Shown piece after piece: positions 1 through 4,850 of a stretch of 5,115 nt of DNA. Position 1 is the first letter of the stretch. Each line of letters starts with the position of its first letter. The stretch comes from Candidatus Agrococcus pullicola. GTDB taxonomy: Bacteria > Actinomycetota > Actinomycetes > Actinomycetales > Microbacteriaceae. The DNA is taken from positions 1 to 5,115 of the forward strand of contig DXDC01000372.1 in assembly GCA_019115685.1 (NCBI GenBank), written 5' to 3'. Made by a program: the position numbers and the translations under genes. The notes under the pieces are model-generated. The model was not told where the DNA came from. It was given only the letters and a program-made list of their open reading frames with translations, and searched no databases.

Positions 1-704
1 ATCACGAAGTCGACCATGTCGAAACAGCGGTCTCCCACGCACAGTTTGGGGTCTACTGCGACGAGGCCGCGTAGGCCGCATGTCAGCGCATTGCCGAGAT
101 GGAGATCGCCATGGATGGCGGCCGGCGCATCCGTTGATGCAAGCAGCGACCGGCACAGGACGACGGCTTCGTCCCAGACCCCGTCGGAGATGTGTTGACG
201 CACTTCGGGCATGCGCTGCCGTGCCCCGATCCGCTCGAACATATCTGCGCAGCGCGCATCCAGCGTGTCACGAACACCGCTCGATTCCGTGTCGTGAAGA
301 GCGTCGAGCAGCGAAGCCCAATCCTGCGGTGATGGTGGATCCTCATCACTCTCCACACCCGGCGCTATGCGCTCCAGGAGAACTGCTCCTAGCTCATCCG
401 AGGTCCTTCGCACGAGTGGCACGCGACCGGTAGGGGCAAAGTGGCGAAGCATCGCGGCCTGACGGGTCAGAAATTCAGTGTCGGGGCTCAGCTTGAGCAC
501 AGCAGGCTCGCCCGCCCCATCGATGACATCGATGACGACGGAGGTTGCGCCCGAGGTCACCCGGCCACCGAGGCGGAGCCGCCAGTCGCGCAGCAGCCGA
601 TCGACAAGGTCTGGTAGCGCGCGTGAGAACTCTGCTGCGCGGTCGGCCCCGAATCGGTCGTCGAGACCGGCAGCGTGTCGAGCGAGTTCCTCGGCAAGTA
701 CCAT
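1..704 (-). CDS. APH(6)/streptomycin 6-kinase-like phosphotransferase (partial, C-terminus outside window)
   Basis: The reading frame is open from an ATG at 704 to the window edge: 234 codons plus two bases, so the C-terminus is missing; complete family members are about 300 residues. The translation matches the aminoglycoside/hydroxyurea antibiotic resistance kinase family (APH_6_hur). An early WRLRLGG segment is followed by AVLKLSP, with the likely ATP-binding Lys71, and VLLERIAPG near 108-116. The Brenner-type catalytic loop HGDLHLGN lies at 198-205 (catalytic Asp200), and VDPK with the metal-binding Asp218 is followed by GDRCFD at 224-229. Known members phosphorylate streptomycin or related small molecules using ATP in the cytoplasm. 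Here the substrate is unknown, and many chromosomal relatives in actinobacteria are not proven resistance genes. There is no Shine-Dalgarno; a TACACT box six bases upstream suggests leaderless translation from 704. No mobile element adjoins it. Confidence 0.88.
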   Translation of the reverse strand, partial: MVLAEELARHAAGLDDRFGADRAAEFSRALPDLVDRLLRDWRLRLGGRVTSGATSVVIDVIDGAGEPAVLKLSPDTEFLTRQAAMLRHFAPTGRVPLVRRTSDELGAVLLERIAPGVESDEDPPSPQDWASLLDALHDTESSGVRDTLDARCADMFERIGARQRMPEVRQHISDGVWDEAVVLCRSLLASTDAPAAIHGDLHLGNALTCGLRGLVAVDPKLCVGDRCFDMVDFV

Positions 705-710
705 TCGGCA

Positions 711-716
711 AGTGTA
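711..716 (-). promoter_or_regulatory. Predicted -10 box of the APH-like gene (leaderless)
   Basis: On the minus strand TACACT is followed by exactly six bases and then the ATG at 704, so transcription would begin at or next to the start codon. This is the typical layout of a leaderless actinobacterial mRNA. No good -35 hexamer is visible 16-18 bp upstream, and there is no Shine-Dalgarno, which supports this reading. It is a sequence-pattern inference only. Confidence 0.5.
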
Positions 717-738
717 CGCGTGTGCGCATCCGGTGTAG

Positions 739-888
739 CGACCGAGGCCACGACCCTGGAGTTGTTCAGTGCGGGATTTCGGTCGGAATTCTTGCCGCAT
801 ACCGACCCAATGCCCGCTCTCAATGGTCGACGCGCGCTGACCGACCGAATATCGAGGTCGCGCCGAACGGGATGCACGAGCCGGGTCG
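739..888. repeat. Intergenic cluster of GGTCG/CGACC motifs upstream of the APH-like gene
   Basis: The pentamer CGACC, or its complement GGTCG, occurs eight times in 150 bp: at 739, 751, 781, 803, 825, 842, 856 and 884. Two sets form inverted pairs: GGTCGG at 781-786 with CCGACC at 802-807, and GGTCG at 825-829 with CGACC at 842-846. The 9-mer TTCGGTCGG at 778-786 also recurs inverted at 841-849. The three sites at 781, 803 and 825 are evenly spaced by 22 bp, about two helical turns. The cluster fills most of the spacer between tRNA-Ser(GCU) and the kinase gene, which otherwise shows no gene. It could be an operator array, or simply a relic of high-G+C coding-like sequence. Confidence 0.45.
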
Positions 889-906
889 AAGAGCAAAGAG
901 CCCGGA

Positions 907-933
907 TGCGATACCGCTGGAAGGCGAATCGCA
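907..933 (-). terminator. Hairpin 10 bp downstream of tRNA-Ser(GCU), candidate terminator
   Basis: TGCGAT at 907-912 pairs perfectly with ATCGCA at 928-933, and an inner CGC/GCG pairing (915-917 with 924-926) extends the stem around a six-base loop. It lies 10 bp after the encoded CCA of the tRNA. On the minus strand the following bases are only moderately T-rich (TCCGGGCTCTTTGCTCTT), so it is not a classical U-tract terminator. It may end tRNA transcription or merely protect or process the 3' end. Confidence 0.35.
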
Positions 934-943
934 CCAGGGAAAA

Positions 944-1035
944 TGGCGGAGACGGGGGGATTTGAACCCCCGGTCCCGTTTTCACGAGACCCTTCATTAG
1001 CAGTGAAGTCCGTTCGGCCGCTCCGGCACGTCTCC
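944..1035 (-). tRNA. tRNA-Ser, anticodon GCU (reads AGC/AGU)
   Basis: The minus strand folds as a class II tRNA. The acceptor stem is GGAGACG (1035-1029) with CGTCTCC (954-948), with discriminator G at 947 and an encoded CCA at 946-944. The anticodon stem CTTCA/TGAAG encloses the loop CTGCTAA, with anticodon GCT at 1001-999. A long variable arm (GGTCTCG...CGGGACC type) is the serine hallmark, and the T arm is GGGGG-TTCAAAT-CCCCC. It stands alone between two spacers on the same strand as serS, which encodes the enzyme that charges it. It has its own predicted promoter, a short hairpin leader and a possible downstream hairpin. Confidence 0.97.
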
Positions 1036-1037
1036 TT

Positions 1038-1063
1038 GGCCCGGAACCATTCGGCATCGGGCC
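1038..1063 (-). other. Hairpin forming the 5' leader of the tRNA-Ser(GCU) precursor
   Basis: GGCCCG at 1038-1043 pairs perfectly with CGGGCC at 1058-1063 around a 14-base loop. It ends two bases before the mature tRNA 5' end, and its other edge coincides with the transcription start predicted from the TACAGT box (about 1064-1063). Nearly the whole leader would therefore be a stem-loop next to the RNase P cleavage site. Whether it matters for processing is unknown. Confidence 0.45.
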
Positions 1064-1070
1064 AGCTATC

Positions 1071-1100
1071 ACTGTAGCAGAGCAAGACCGTTCATTTCAC
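1071..1100 (-). promoter_or_regulatory. Predicted promoter of tRNA-Ser(GCU)
   Basis: On the minus strand a -35-like GTGAAA (1100-1095) and a -10 TACAGT (1076-1071) are separated by 18 bp. This predicts a start near 1064, about 29 bases before the mature tRNA 5' end at 1035. The -10 fits the actinobacterial TAnnnT consensus; the -35 matches TTGACA at four of six positions. Confidence 0.5.
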
Positions 1101-1197
1101 GTCGCGATGCGGGTGCCGCGACAGCCTAGAACTCATTGCGAAATCACTCAGATCTGGGCCCCTCAGAGCCCTCTCGAATGGGCGAAAGAAGGCCTTG

Positions 1198-1210
1198 TGG
1201 GAGCGTCCCA
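1198..1210 (-). terminator. Weak candidate terminator hairpin after the LCP gene
   Basis: TGGGA at 1198-1202 and TCCCA at 1206-1210 form a perfect five-base-pair stem with a three-base loop, about 50 bp past the LCP stop codon. On the minus strand it is followed by CAAGGCCTTCTTT, which is only partly T-rich. The stem is short, so the call is weak. No better terminator and no gene are visible between the LCP stop and the tRNA-Ser(GCU) promoter. Confidence 0.25.
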
Positions 1211-1259
1211 AAGGGGCACTCTTCCGACTATTCCAGGTGCTCGTCCGCGCCGAAACCCG

Positions 1260-2507
1260 TCAGTACGATCCGTACGGCTGGATGCACGATTCTTCGTCGG
1301 CGGACTGGCCATCGACGAGTCCCTCCAGGCCCGAAGGATCGCTCGGCTCGGCGTCGGAGTCGTCCTCCGACTCGGTGGGGGACGGCGTCTCAGGTTCCGT
1401 GGTCTCCTCGGTCGACTCTTCAGATTCTTCCGACTCGGGGTTCTCGAGATCGGCTGGGTCCATCGGAATAACTTCGTCGTTCCTGATCAGCTCCATCATG
1501 AGCTCGGCAGTGTAGTAATCGGGTGCGACGCGCATCCCGGCCGGGGTGGTCGGGTAGGTGACGAACTGCATCGTGCTGAGCGGGATGTTCCTGAGCACGT
1601 TCGCCATCCCGACCATCGTTGCCGGGTCGCTCAGGCTGGTCGAGAGGGTCATGTTCTCGCTGGCGACCTGCGCGATGCGGTACAGCGACGTGAAGTTTCC
1701 GAGCACCTCGTCGGACTGCATCTTGCGAATCAGCGCCGACAAGAAGACCTGCTGCGAGGAGATTCGGCTCAGGTCAGAGCCGTCGCCGACGCCGTAGCGG
1801 GATCGCAACAGATTCAGTGCATCCTTGCCCTCGAGATCGTACGTGCCCGCCTCGGGGATGTGCAGGTCGGCACGCGGGTCATCGATCGGGCCCGCAAAGC
1901 ACACGGGAACACCTCCGACGGCGGTCGACATGTTGATGACGCCGTCGAAAGTGATCTTCGCGACGTACGGAATCTCCAGGCCGGTCATCGACTCGATCAG
2001 CGCGACGGCACAGGGGAGCCCGCCACGTTCGAGCGCGGTGTTGAGCTGGACCCCGTGTCCGGGGGGCGTCTCGGCTCCGCCGTCCTCCTGCGCAGGGCAG
2101 GAGGGGAAATCGACCATGAGGTCGCGCGGGAAAGAGATGACAGTGGCGCCCTGGTGATCTTCGTGCACGTGCAGCAGCATCGTGACGTCGTTCAACTCGC
2201 CCTCGTGGGTCCCTCCCACCGATTCCTGGTCGGCCCGGGTATCCGATCCGACCACGAGCACATTGAAGCCCCCCTCTTGATCTTGGAACTGGGGAATCTC
2301 TGCGCCATCGCCGCCGGCGAGATCGACGGTCTCGAGGTTGGAGGACAACTGCCAAACCGAGAATCCGGCAACGCCGACGCTCGCCACGAGCACTGCGGCG
2401 ACTCCCATTGCGACATAGCTCAGCATCCGTCGAACCGGACGGAGCGGTTTGAGCTTGCCGTGGCGGGGGGTTACGCCCCTCGCGTCAACGGTGCGGACTT
2501 CTGTCAT
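1260..2507 (-). CDS. LCP (LytR-CpsA-Psr) family cell-wall glycopolymer ligase
   Basis: This 415-residue protein has a basic cytoplasmic N-terminus, one membrane anchor (about residues 30-53) and an extracellular LCP domain (about 82-270). Family landmarks are visible: NVLVVGSDTR (Asp89, Arg91), NDVTM (Asp107), ISFPRDL (Arg128, Asp129), LRSRYG (Arg235, Arg237) and the following DLSRISSQQ (Arg248). In characterised members these Asp and Arg residues bind the pyrophosphate of a polyprenyl-linked glycopolymer. The enzymes transfer teichoic acid, arabinogalactan or similar polymers to peptidoglycan at the outer face of the membrane. The older name LytR transcriptional regulator is historical. Residues about 350-392 form a Glu/Ser/Asp-rich low-complexity tail, followed by a short end with Cys408; I see no LytR_C domain. 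The start at 2507 is fixed by a strong Shine-Dalgarno. The gene lies 19 bp after tRNA-Ser(UGA) on the same strand and probably shares its transcript. The polymer substrate cannot be read from the sequence. Confidence 0.95.
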   Translation of the reverse strand: MTEVRTVDARGVTPRHGKLKPLRPVRRMLSYVAMGVAAVLVASVGVAGFSVWQLSSNLETVDLAGGDGAEIPQFQDQEGGFNVLVVGSDTRADQESVGGTHEGELNDVTMLLHVHEDHQGATVISFPRDLMVDFPSCPAQEDGGAETPPGHGVQLNTALERGGLPCAVALIESMTGLEIPYVAKITFDGVINMSTAVGGVPVCFAGPIDDPRADLHIPEAGTYDLEGKDALNLLRSRYGVGDGSDLSRISSQQVFLSALIRKMQSDEVLGNFTSLYRIAQVASENMTLSTSLSDPATMVGMANVLRNIPLSTMQFVTYPTTPAGMRVAPDYYTAELMMELIRNDEVIPMDPADLENPESEESEESTEETTEPETPSPTESEDDSDAEPSDPSGLEGLVDGQSADEESCIQPYGSY

Positions 2508-2512
2508 GCGTT

Positions 2513-2521
2513 CCTCCCCCT
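2513..2521 (-). promoter_or_regulatory. Strong ribosome binding site of the LCP gene inside the tRNA trailer
   Basis: On the minus strand AGGGGGAGG lies five bases before the ATG at 2507 (AGGAACGCATG), which settles the start codon. The site sits entirely in the 19-bp spacer between the 3' end of tRNA-Ser(UGA) and the start codon. It is the clearest Shine-Dalgarno in the window; the neighbouring genes have weak or none. Confidence 0.85.
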
Positions 2522-2526
2522 ACGCG

Positions 2527-2609
2527 CGGAGGGCGTGGGATTCGAACCCACGAGGCTCTCGCCTGCTGGTTTTCAAGACCAGTTCCTTCGGCCGCTCGGA
2601 CAGCCCTCC
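2527..2609 (-). tRNA. tRNA-Ser, anticodon UGA (reads UCN)
   Basis: The minus strand folds as a class II tRNA. The acceptor stem is GGAGGGC (2609-2603) with GCCCTCC (2534-2528), and the discriminator is G at 2527. The anticodon stem CTGGT/ACCAG encloses the loop CTTGAAA, with anticodon TGA at 2575-2573. The variable arm is AGGC-GAGA-GCCT and the T arm is GTGGG-TTCGAAT-CCCAC. No CCA is encoded: CGC follows the discriminator, so CCA must be added after transcription, unlike in the GCU tRNA. Its 3' end is only 19 bp from the LCP start codon, and no terminator fits between them. Confidence 0.97.
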
Positions 2610-2638
2610 AAGACCCGATCTGCAACCGAGCCTGAGCT

Positions 2639-2680
2639 ATTGTACCCGCGGATGCTACGAGTCGGCTATCCGCTGGTCAA
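2639..2680 (-). promoter_or_regulatory. Predicted tandem promoters for tRNA-Ser(UGA) and the LCP gene
   Basis: On the minus strand TTGACC (2680-2675) and TAGCAT (2657-2652) are spaced by exactly 17 bp, a good housekeeping-sigma promoter. A second -10-like box, TACAAT (2644-2639), preceded by GGG, lies 7 bp further downstream and gives a tRNA leader of about 22 bases; I see no matching -35 for it. Since the LCP gene has no room for its own promoter after the tRNA, this region probably drives both. Confidence 0.6.
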
Positions 2681-2700
2681 AAGCGTGCGGAGAGCACCGC
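2679..2700 (-). terminator. Weak candidate terminator after the HAD phosphatase gene
   Basis: On the minus strand GCGGTGC (2700-2694) can pair with GCACGC (2688-2683) with one bulged G and the five-base loop TCTCC. It is followed at once by TTTT (2682-2679). It lies 13 bp past the HAD stop codon. The last two T of the tract are also the first two bases of the TTGACC -35 box, so the end of one unit and the promoter of the next would abut. The stem is short, so leakage into the tRNA-LCP unit is plausible. Confidence 0.35.
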
Positions 2701-2713
2701 GTCGCCGGTGTGT

Positions 2714-3535
2714 TCAAGCGCGTAAGATGTGCGTGCGGAGGGCCTTGACGAGTCCGTCTTCCGCGATGGTCGTGGTCCGGGCATTGGCGGCCGCAGTTAC
2801 GACCGGAGGAGCCTGTCCCATGGCGACGGCGATGCCGTTGCCATCAGCGGTCCACTCCAGCATCTCGATGTCGTTTCTGCCATCGCCCGCCGAGAGGATT
2901 CTGCTGCGGTGATAGCCGAGTTCGGCATTGACACGCGCCAAACCCGTCGCCTTGTTCACGCCCTCGGGCGCAAGATCGAGCCACGATGAGAACCCGACCG
3001 TGTACGAGACCTGGTGCAGTCCGATCTCCTCCACGATGCTCAGGAACTCTTCCGTCTCGTGGGAGGGGCTCATGACTACGACGCGCATCGCGGGTTCGAC
3101 CGCGAGCTCTTCGAATGGCACGCGGAGGCCGTGCGAGATATCCCAGCCGAAGGTCGTGTGCGTGAACCGGCGCAGCCCTTCGGCGTTCTCGACCATGAAC
3201 TGCCCCTCCGGCAGTCGTTCGCGTACGAGTTCGAGCACCGGTGCCGCGTCAAACGTTTCGACGTGGTCGATCGTGTACGCACGTTCGTCATCGAACTCCG
3301 GTTTCGTGCGACGTGTGATGAGCGCTCCGTTGGCCGACACCAGCAGCTGCGGGCGGATATCCAGCCGCTCGCAGATCTCGTATGTCGCGGGGAAGGAACG
3401 ACCGGTCGCGATGATGATCTCGTGGCCGGCCTCTTCGACCTCGCGGATGATCTCGTAGACGCTGGGCGAGAGCGAGTTGTCTTCGTGCACGATGGTGCCG
3501 TCGACGTCGAGCGCGATCAGGTAAGGATCTGTCAT
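2714..3535 (-). CDS. Cof-type HAD-IIB family phosphatase
   Basis: This 273-residue protein is a full-length HAD-superfamily hydrolase of subclass IIB. Motif I is LIALDVDGT, with nucleophile Asp10 and acid/base Asp12. Motif II is IIIATGRS with Thr44, motif III is the Lys195 of APEGVNKATGL, and motif IV is GDGRNDIEML with Asp218 and Asp222. The residues between motifs II and III form the C2B cap that sets specificity. Characterised relatives dephosphorylate sugar phosphates, flavin mononucleotide, pyridoxal phosphate and similar metabolites in the cytoplasm with magnesium; the substrate here cannot be deduced. The ATG at 3535 places motif I at residues 6-14, as usual for the family. Only a weak GGGT-like ribosome site precedes it, and the serS stop codon lies 11 bp upstream, which suggests an operon with translational coupling. 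All catalytic residues are present. Confidence 0.94.
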   Translation of the reverse strand: MTDPYLIALDVDGTIVHEDNSLSPSVYEIIREVEEAGHEIIIATGRSFPATYEICERLDIRPQLLVSANGALITRRTKPEFDDERAYTIDHVETFDAAPVLELVRERLPEGQFMVENAEGLRRFTHTTFGWDISHGLRVPFEELAVEPAMRVVVMSPSHETEEFLSIVEEIGLHQVSYTVGFSSWLDLAPEGVNKATGLARVNAELGYHRSRILSAGDGRNDIEMLEWTADGNGIAVAMGQAPPVVTAAANARTTTIAEDGLVKALRTHILRA

Positions 3536-3546
3536 GAAACGACCCG

Positions 3547-4827
3547 CTACGCTGCCGGCTTGAGAGCTTCGACGCCACCCATATACGGGCGCAGCGCTTC
3601 GGGAACGTGCACGCTGCCGTCCTCCTGCTGATGCTGTTCGAGGATGGCCACCATCCAGCGGGTTGTCGCGGCGGTTCCGTTCAGCGTGGCAACGGGCGCG
3701 TTCTTCCCGTCGTCGTTCTTGTACCGTGTTCCGAGCCGGCGAGCCTGGAAGGTCGTGCAGTTCGAAGTGCTCGTCAGCTCACGATAGGTCTGCTGCGAGG
3801 GCACCCAGGCTTCGATGTCGAACTTGCGCGCCGCGCTCGTGCCGAGATCGCCGGCGGCAACATCGATGACGCGGTAGTCGAGTTCGCAGGCGTCGAGCAT
3901 GTCGATCTGGATGTCGCGCATGCGCTCGTGCTCGCGCTCGGCATCCTCGGGACGCACGAACGAGAACATCTCCAGCTTGTTGAACTGGTGCACGCGCAGG
4001 ATGCCGCGGGTGTCCTTGCCGGCGCTTCCCGCCTCCCGGCGGTAACAGGTCGACCAGCCTGCGTAGCGCTTCGGCTCGGCTAGATCGATGATCTCGTCCG
4101 CGTGGTAGCCGGCGAGCGCAACCTCGCTCGTCCCGGTCAGGTAGAGGTCATCGGCAGGCAGGTAGTACACCTCGCTCGCGTGCTCACCGAGGAAACCGGT
4201 GCCCTGCATGATCTCCGGGCGCACGAGGGTCGGCGTCACGAGCGGCGTGCACCCGGCCTCCGCAGTTCGGTCGAGTGCAAGCAGCATGAGCGCCAGCTCG
4301 AGGCGCATCCCGGGCCCCGTGAGGTAGTAGAACCGTGTGCCCGAGACCTTTGCGCCCCGAGCAAGGTCGAACGCACGAAGGCCCTCGCCGAGTTCGACGT
4401 GGTCCCTGGGTTCGAAATCCAGCGGCTCCACCGTTCCGCCGCGCGTGCGCGGACCCCTGTGCTCCAGCACCTCGAAGTTTTCTTCTGCTCCGGCCGGCAC
4501 GCCGTCGATAACAACGTTCGCGATGCGCTGTACAGCGGTGTCGAATGCCGCTTGCGCATCGTTCGCGATCGCTTGGGCATCCTTCACGCGCTGCGCGAGT
4601 TCCTTCGCTTCGGCGATAAGTGCGGGGCGCTCTTCCTTCGAGGCTTTGCCGACCTTGGATGCGTGCGCGTTCTGTTCGGCGCGCAGCTGCTCGAACTCGC
4701 TCAGTGTGGAGCGTCGCAGGACGTCGGCCTCGATCGCGGCATCGACGTGATGCACGGGATCTCCGCGGCGCTCTTGGCTTACACGAAGGGTGTCGGGATG
4801 TTCGCGAAGTACCTGCAGATCGATCAC
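3547..4827 (-). CDS. serS: Seryl-tRNA synthetase (class II aminoacyl-tRNA synthetase)
   Basis: It charges tRNA-Ser with serine via seryl-adenylate in the cytoplasm. From a GTG at 4827 the protein has 426 residues, the normal bacterial length. Residues about 28-110 form the long antiparallel coiled-coil arm that grips the long variable arm of tRNA-Ser. The class II core follows: motif 1 (about 178-212, containing [12 protein letters not shown]), the LTGTSEVAL serine-binding loop near 230-238, motif 2 ([15 protein letters not shown] to FNKLEMF, about 261-288) and motif 3 ([15 protein letters not shown], about 383-397, with the ATP-binding Arg390). An in-frame ATG at 4833 would add two residues. 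I prefer the GTG because it gives the family-typical MIDL start and lies exactly six bases after a TAGACT -10 box, as for a leaderless mRNA. It is followed 11 bp later by the HAD gene. Two tRNA-Ser genes lie downstream on the same strand. Confidence 0.97.
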   Translation of the reverse strand: MIDLQVLREHPDTLRVSQERRGDPVHHVDAAIEADVLRRSTLSEFEQLRAEQNAHASKVGKASKEERPALIAEAKELAQRVKDAQAIANDAQAAFDTAVQRIANVVIDGVPAGAEENFEVLEHRGPRTRGGTVEPLDFEPRDHVELGEGLRAFDLARGAKVSGTRFYYLTGPGMRLELALMLLALDRTAEAGCTPLVTPTLVRPEIMQGTGFLGEHASEVYYLPADDLYLTGTSEVALAGYHADEIIDLAEPKRYAGWSTCYRREAGSAGKDTRGILRVHQFNKLEMFSFVRPEDAEREHERMRDIQIDMLDACELDYRVIDVAAGDLGTSAARKFDIEAWVPSQQTYRELTSTSNCTTFQARRLGTRYKNDDGKNAPVATLNGTAATTRWMVAILEQHQQEDGSVHVPEALRPYMGGVEALKPAA

Positions 4828-4833
4828 GTTCAT

Positions 4834-4850
4834 AGTCTACGGTTAGACCT
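4834..4850. promoter_or_regulatory. Compact divergent promoter between serS and the lipid kinase gene
   Basis: For serS (minus strand) TAGACT at 4839-4834 is followed by six bases and the GTG at 4827. For the lipid kinase (plus strand) TACGGT at 4838-4843 is followed by seven bases and the ATG at 4851. The two predicted -10 boxes overlap by the two base pairs 4838-4839. The spacer also carries the perfect inverted repeat GTCTA-CGGT-TAGAC (4835-4848). Neither gene has a Shine-Dalgarno or a convincing -35, and any -35 would fall inside the opposite coding region. RNA polymerase could probably occupy only one direction at a time. Confidence 0.55.

Noticed and set aside
80..433. Plus-strand frame at the left edge
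   Set aside because: The opposite strand encodes the APH(6)-like kinase with an intact catalytic loop, so this is a shadow frame rich in Arg, His and Pro.
557..1072. Minus-strand open frame of 171 codons and a plus-strand frame at 545-1000
   Set aside because: Both cross tRNA-Ser(GCU); the plus frame ends in the typical tRNA artefact RRGDLNPRSR. The minus frame also overlaps the APH-like gene out of frame. Neither shows a ribosome site or protein motifs.
1107..1259. Possible small gene or RNA between the LCP stop and the tRNA-Ser(GCU) promoter
   Set aside because: There is no ribosome site with a plausible short frame and no extended structure beyond one short hairpin. I see only spacer sequence.
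1366..1438. Direct repeats TCCGACTCGG as a possible mobile or regulatory repeat
   Set aside because: They lie inside the acidic tail of the LCP gene in the same frame and reflect repeated Glu-Ser codons, not a separate element.
1107..2912. Long plus-strand open frame of 601 codons
   Set aside because: It runs antisense to the LCP gene and through tRNA-Ser(UGA). The segment GVGFEPTRLSPAGFQDQ is the well-known artefact of translating a tRNA-Ser gene. The minus-strand frame has clear LCP motifs and a strong ribosome site.
3014..3631. Plus-strand open frame of 205 codons opposite the HAD gene
   Set aside because: It is an antisense shadow of an intact HAD-IIB coding region, with no recognisable motifs or start signal.
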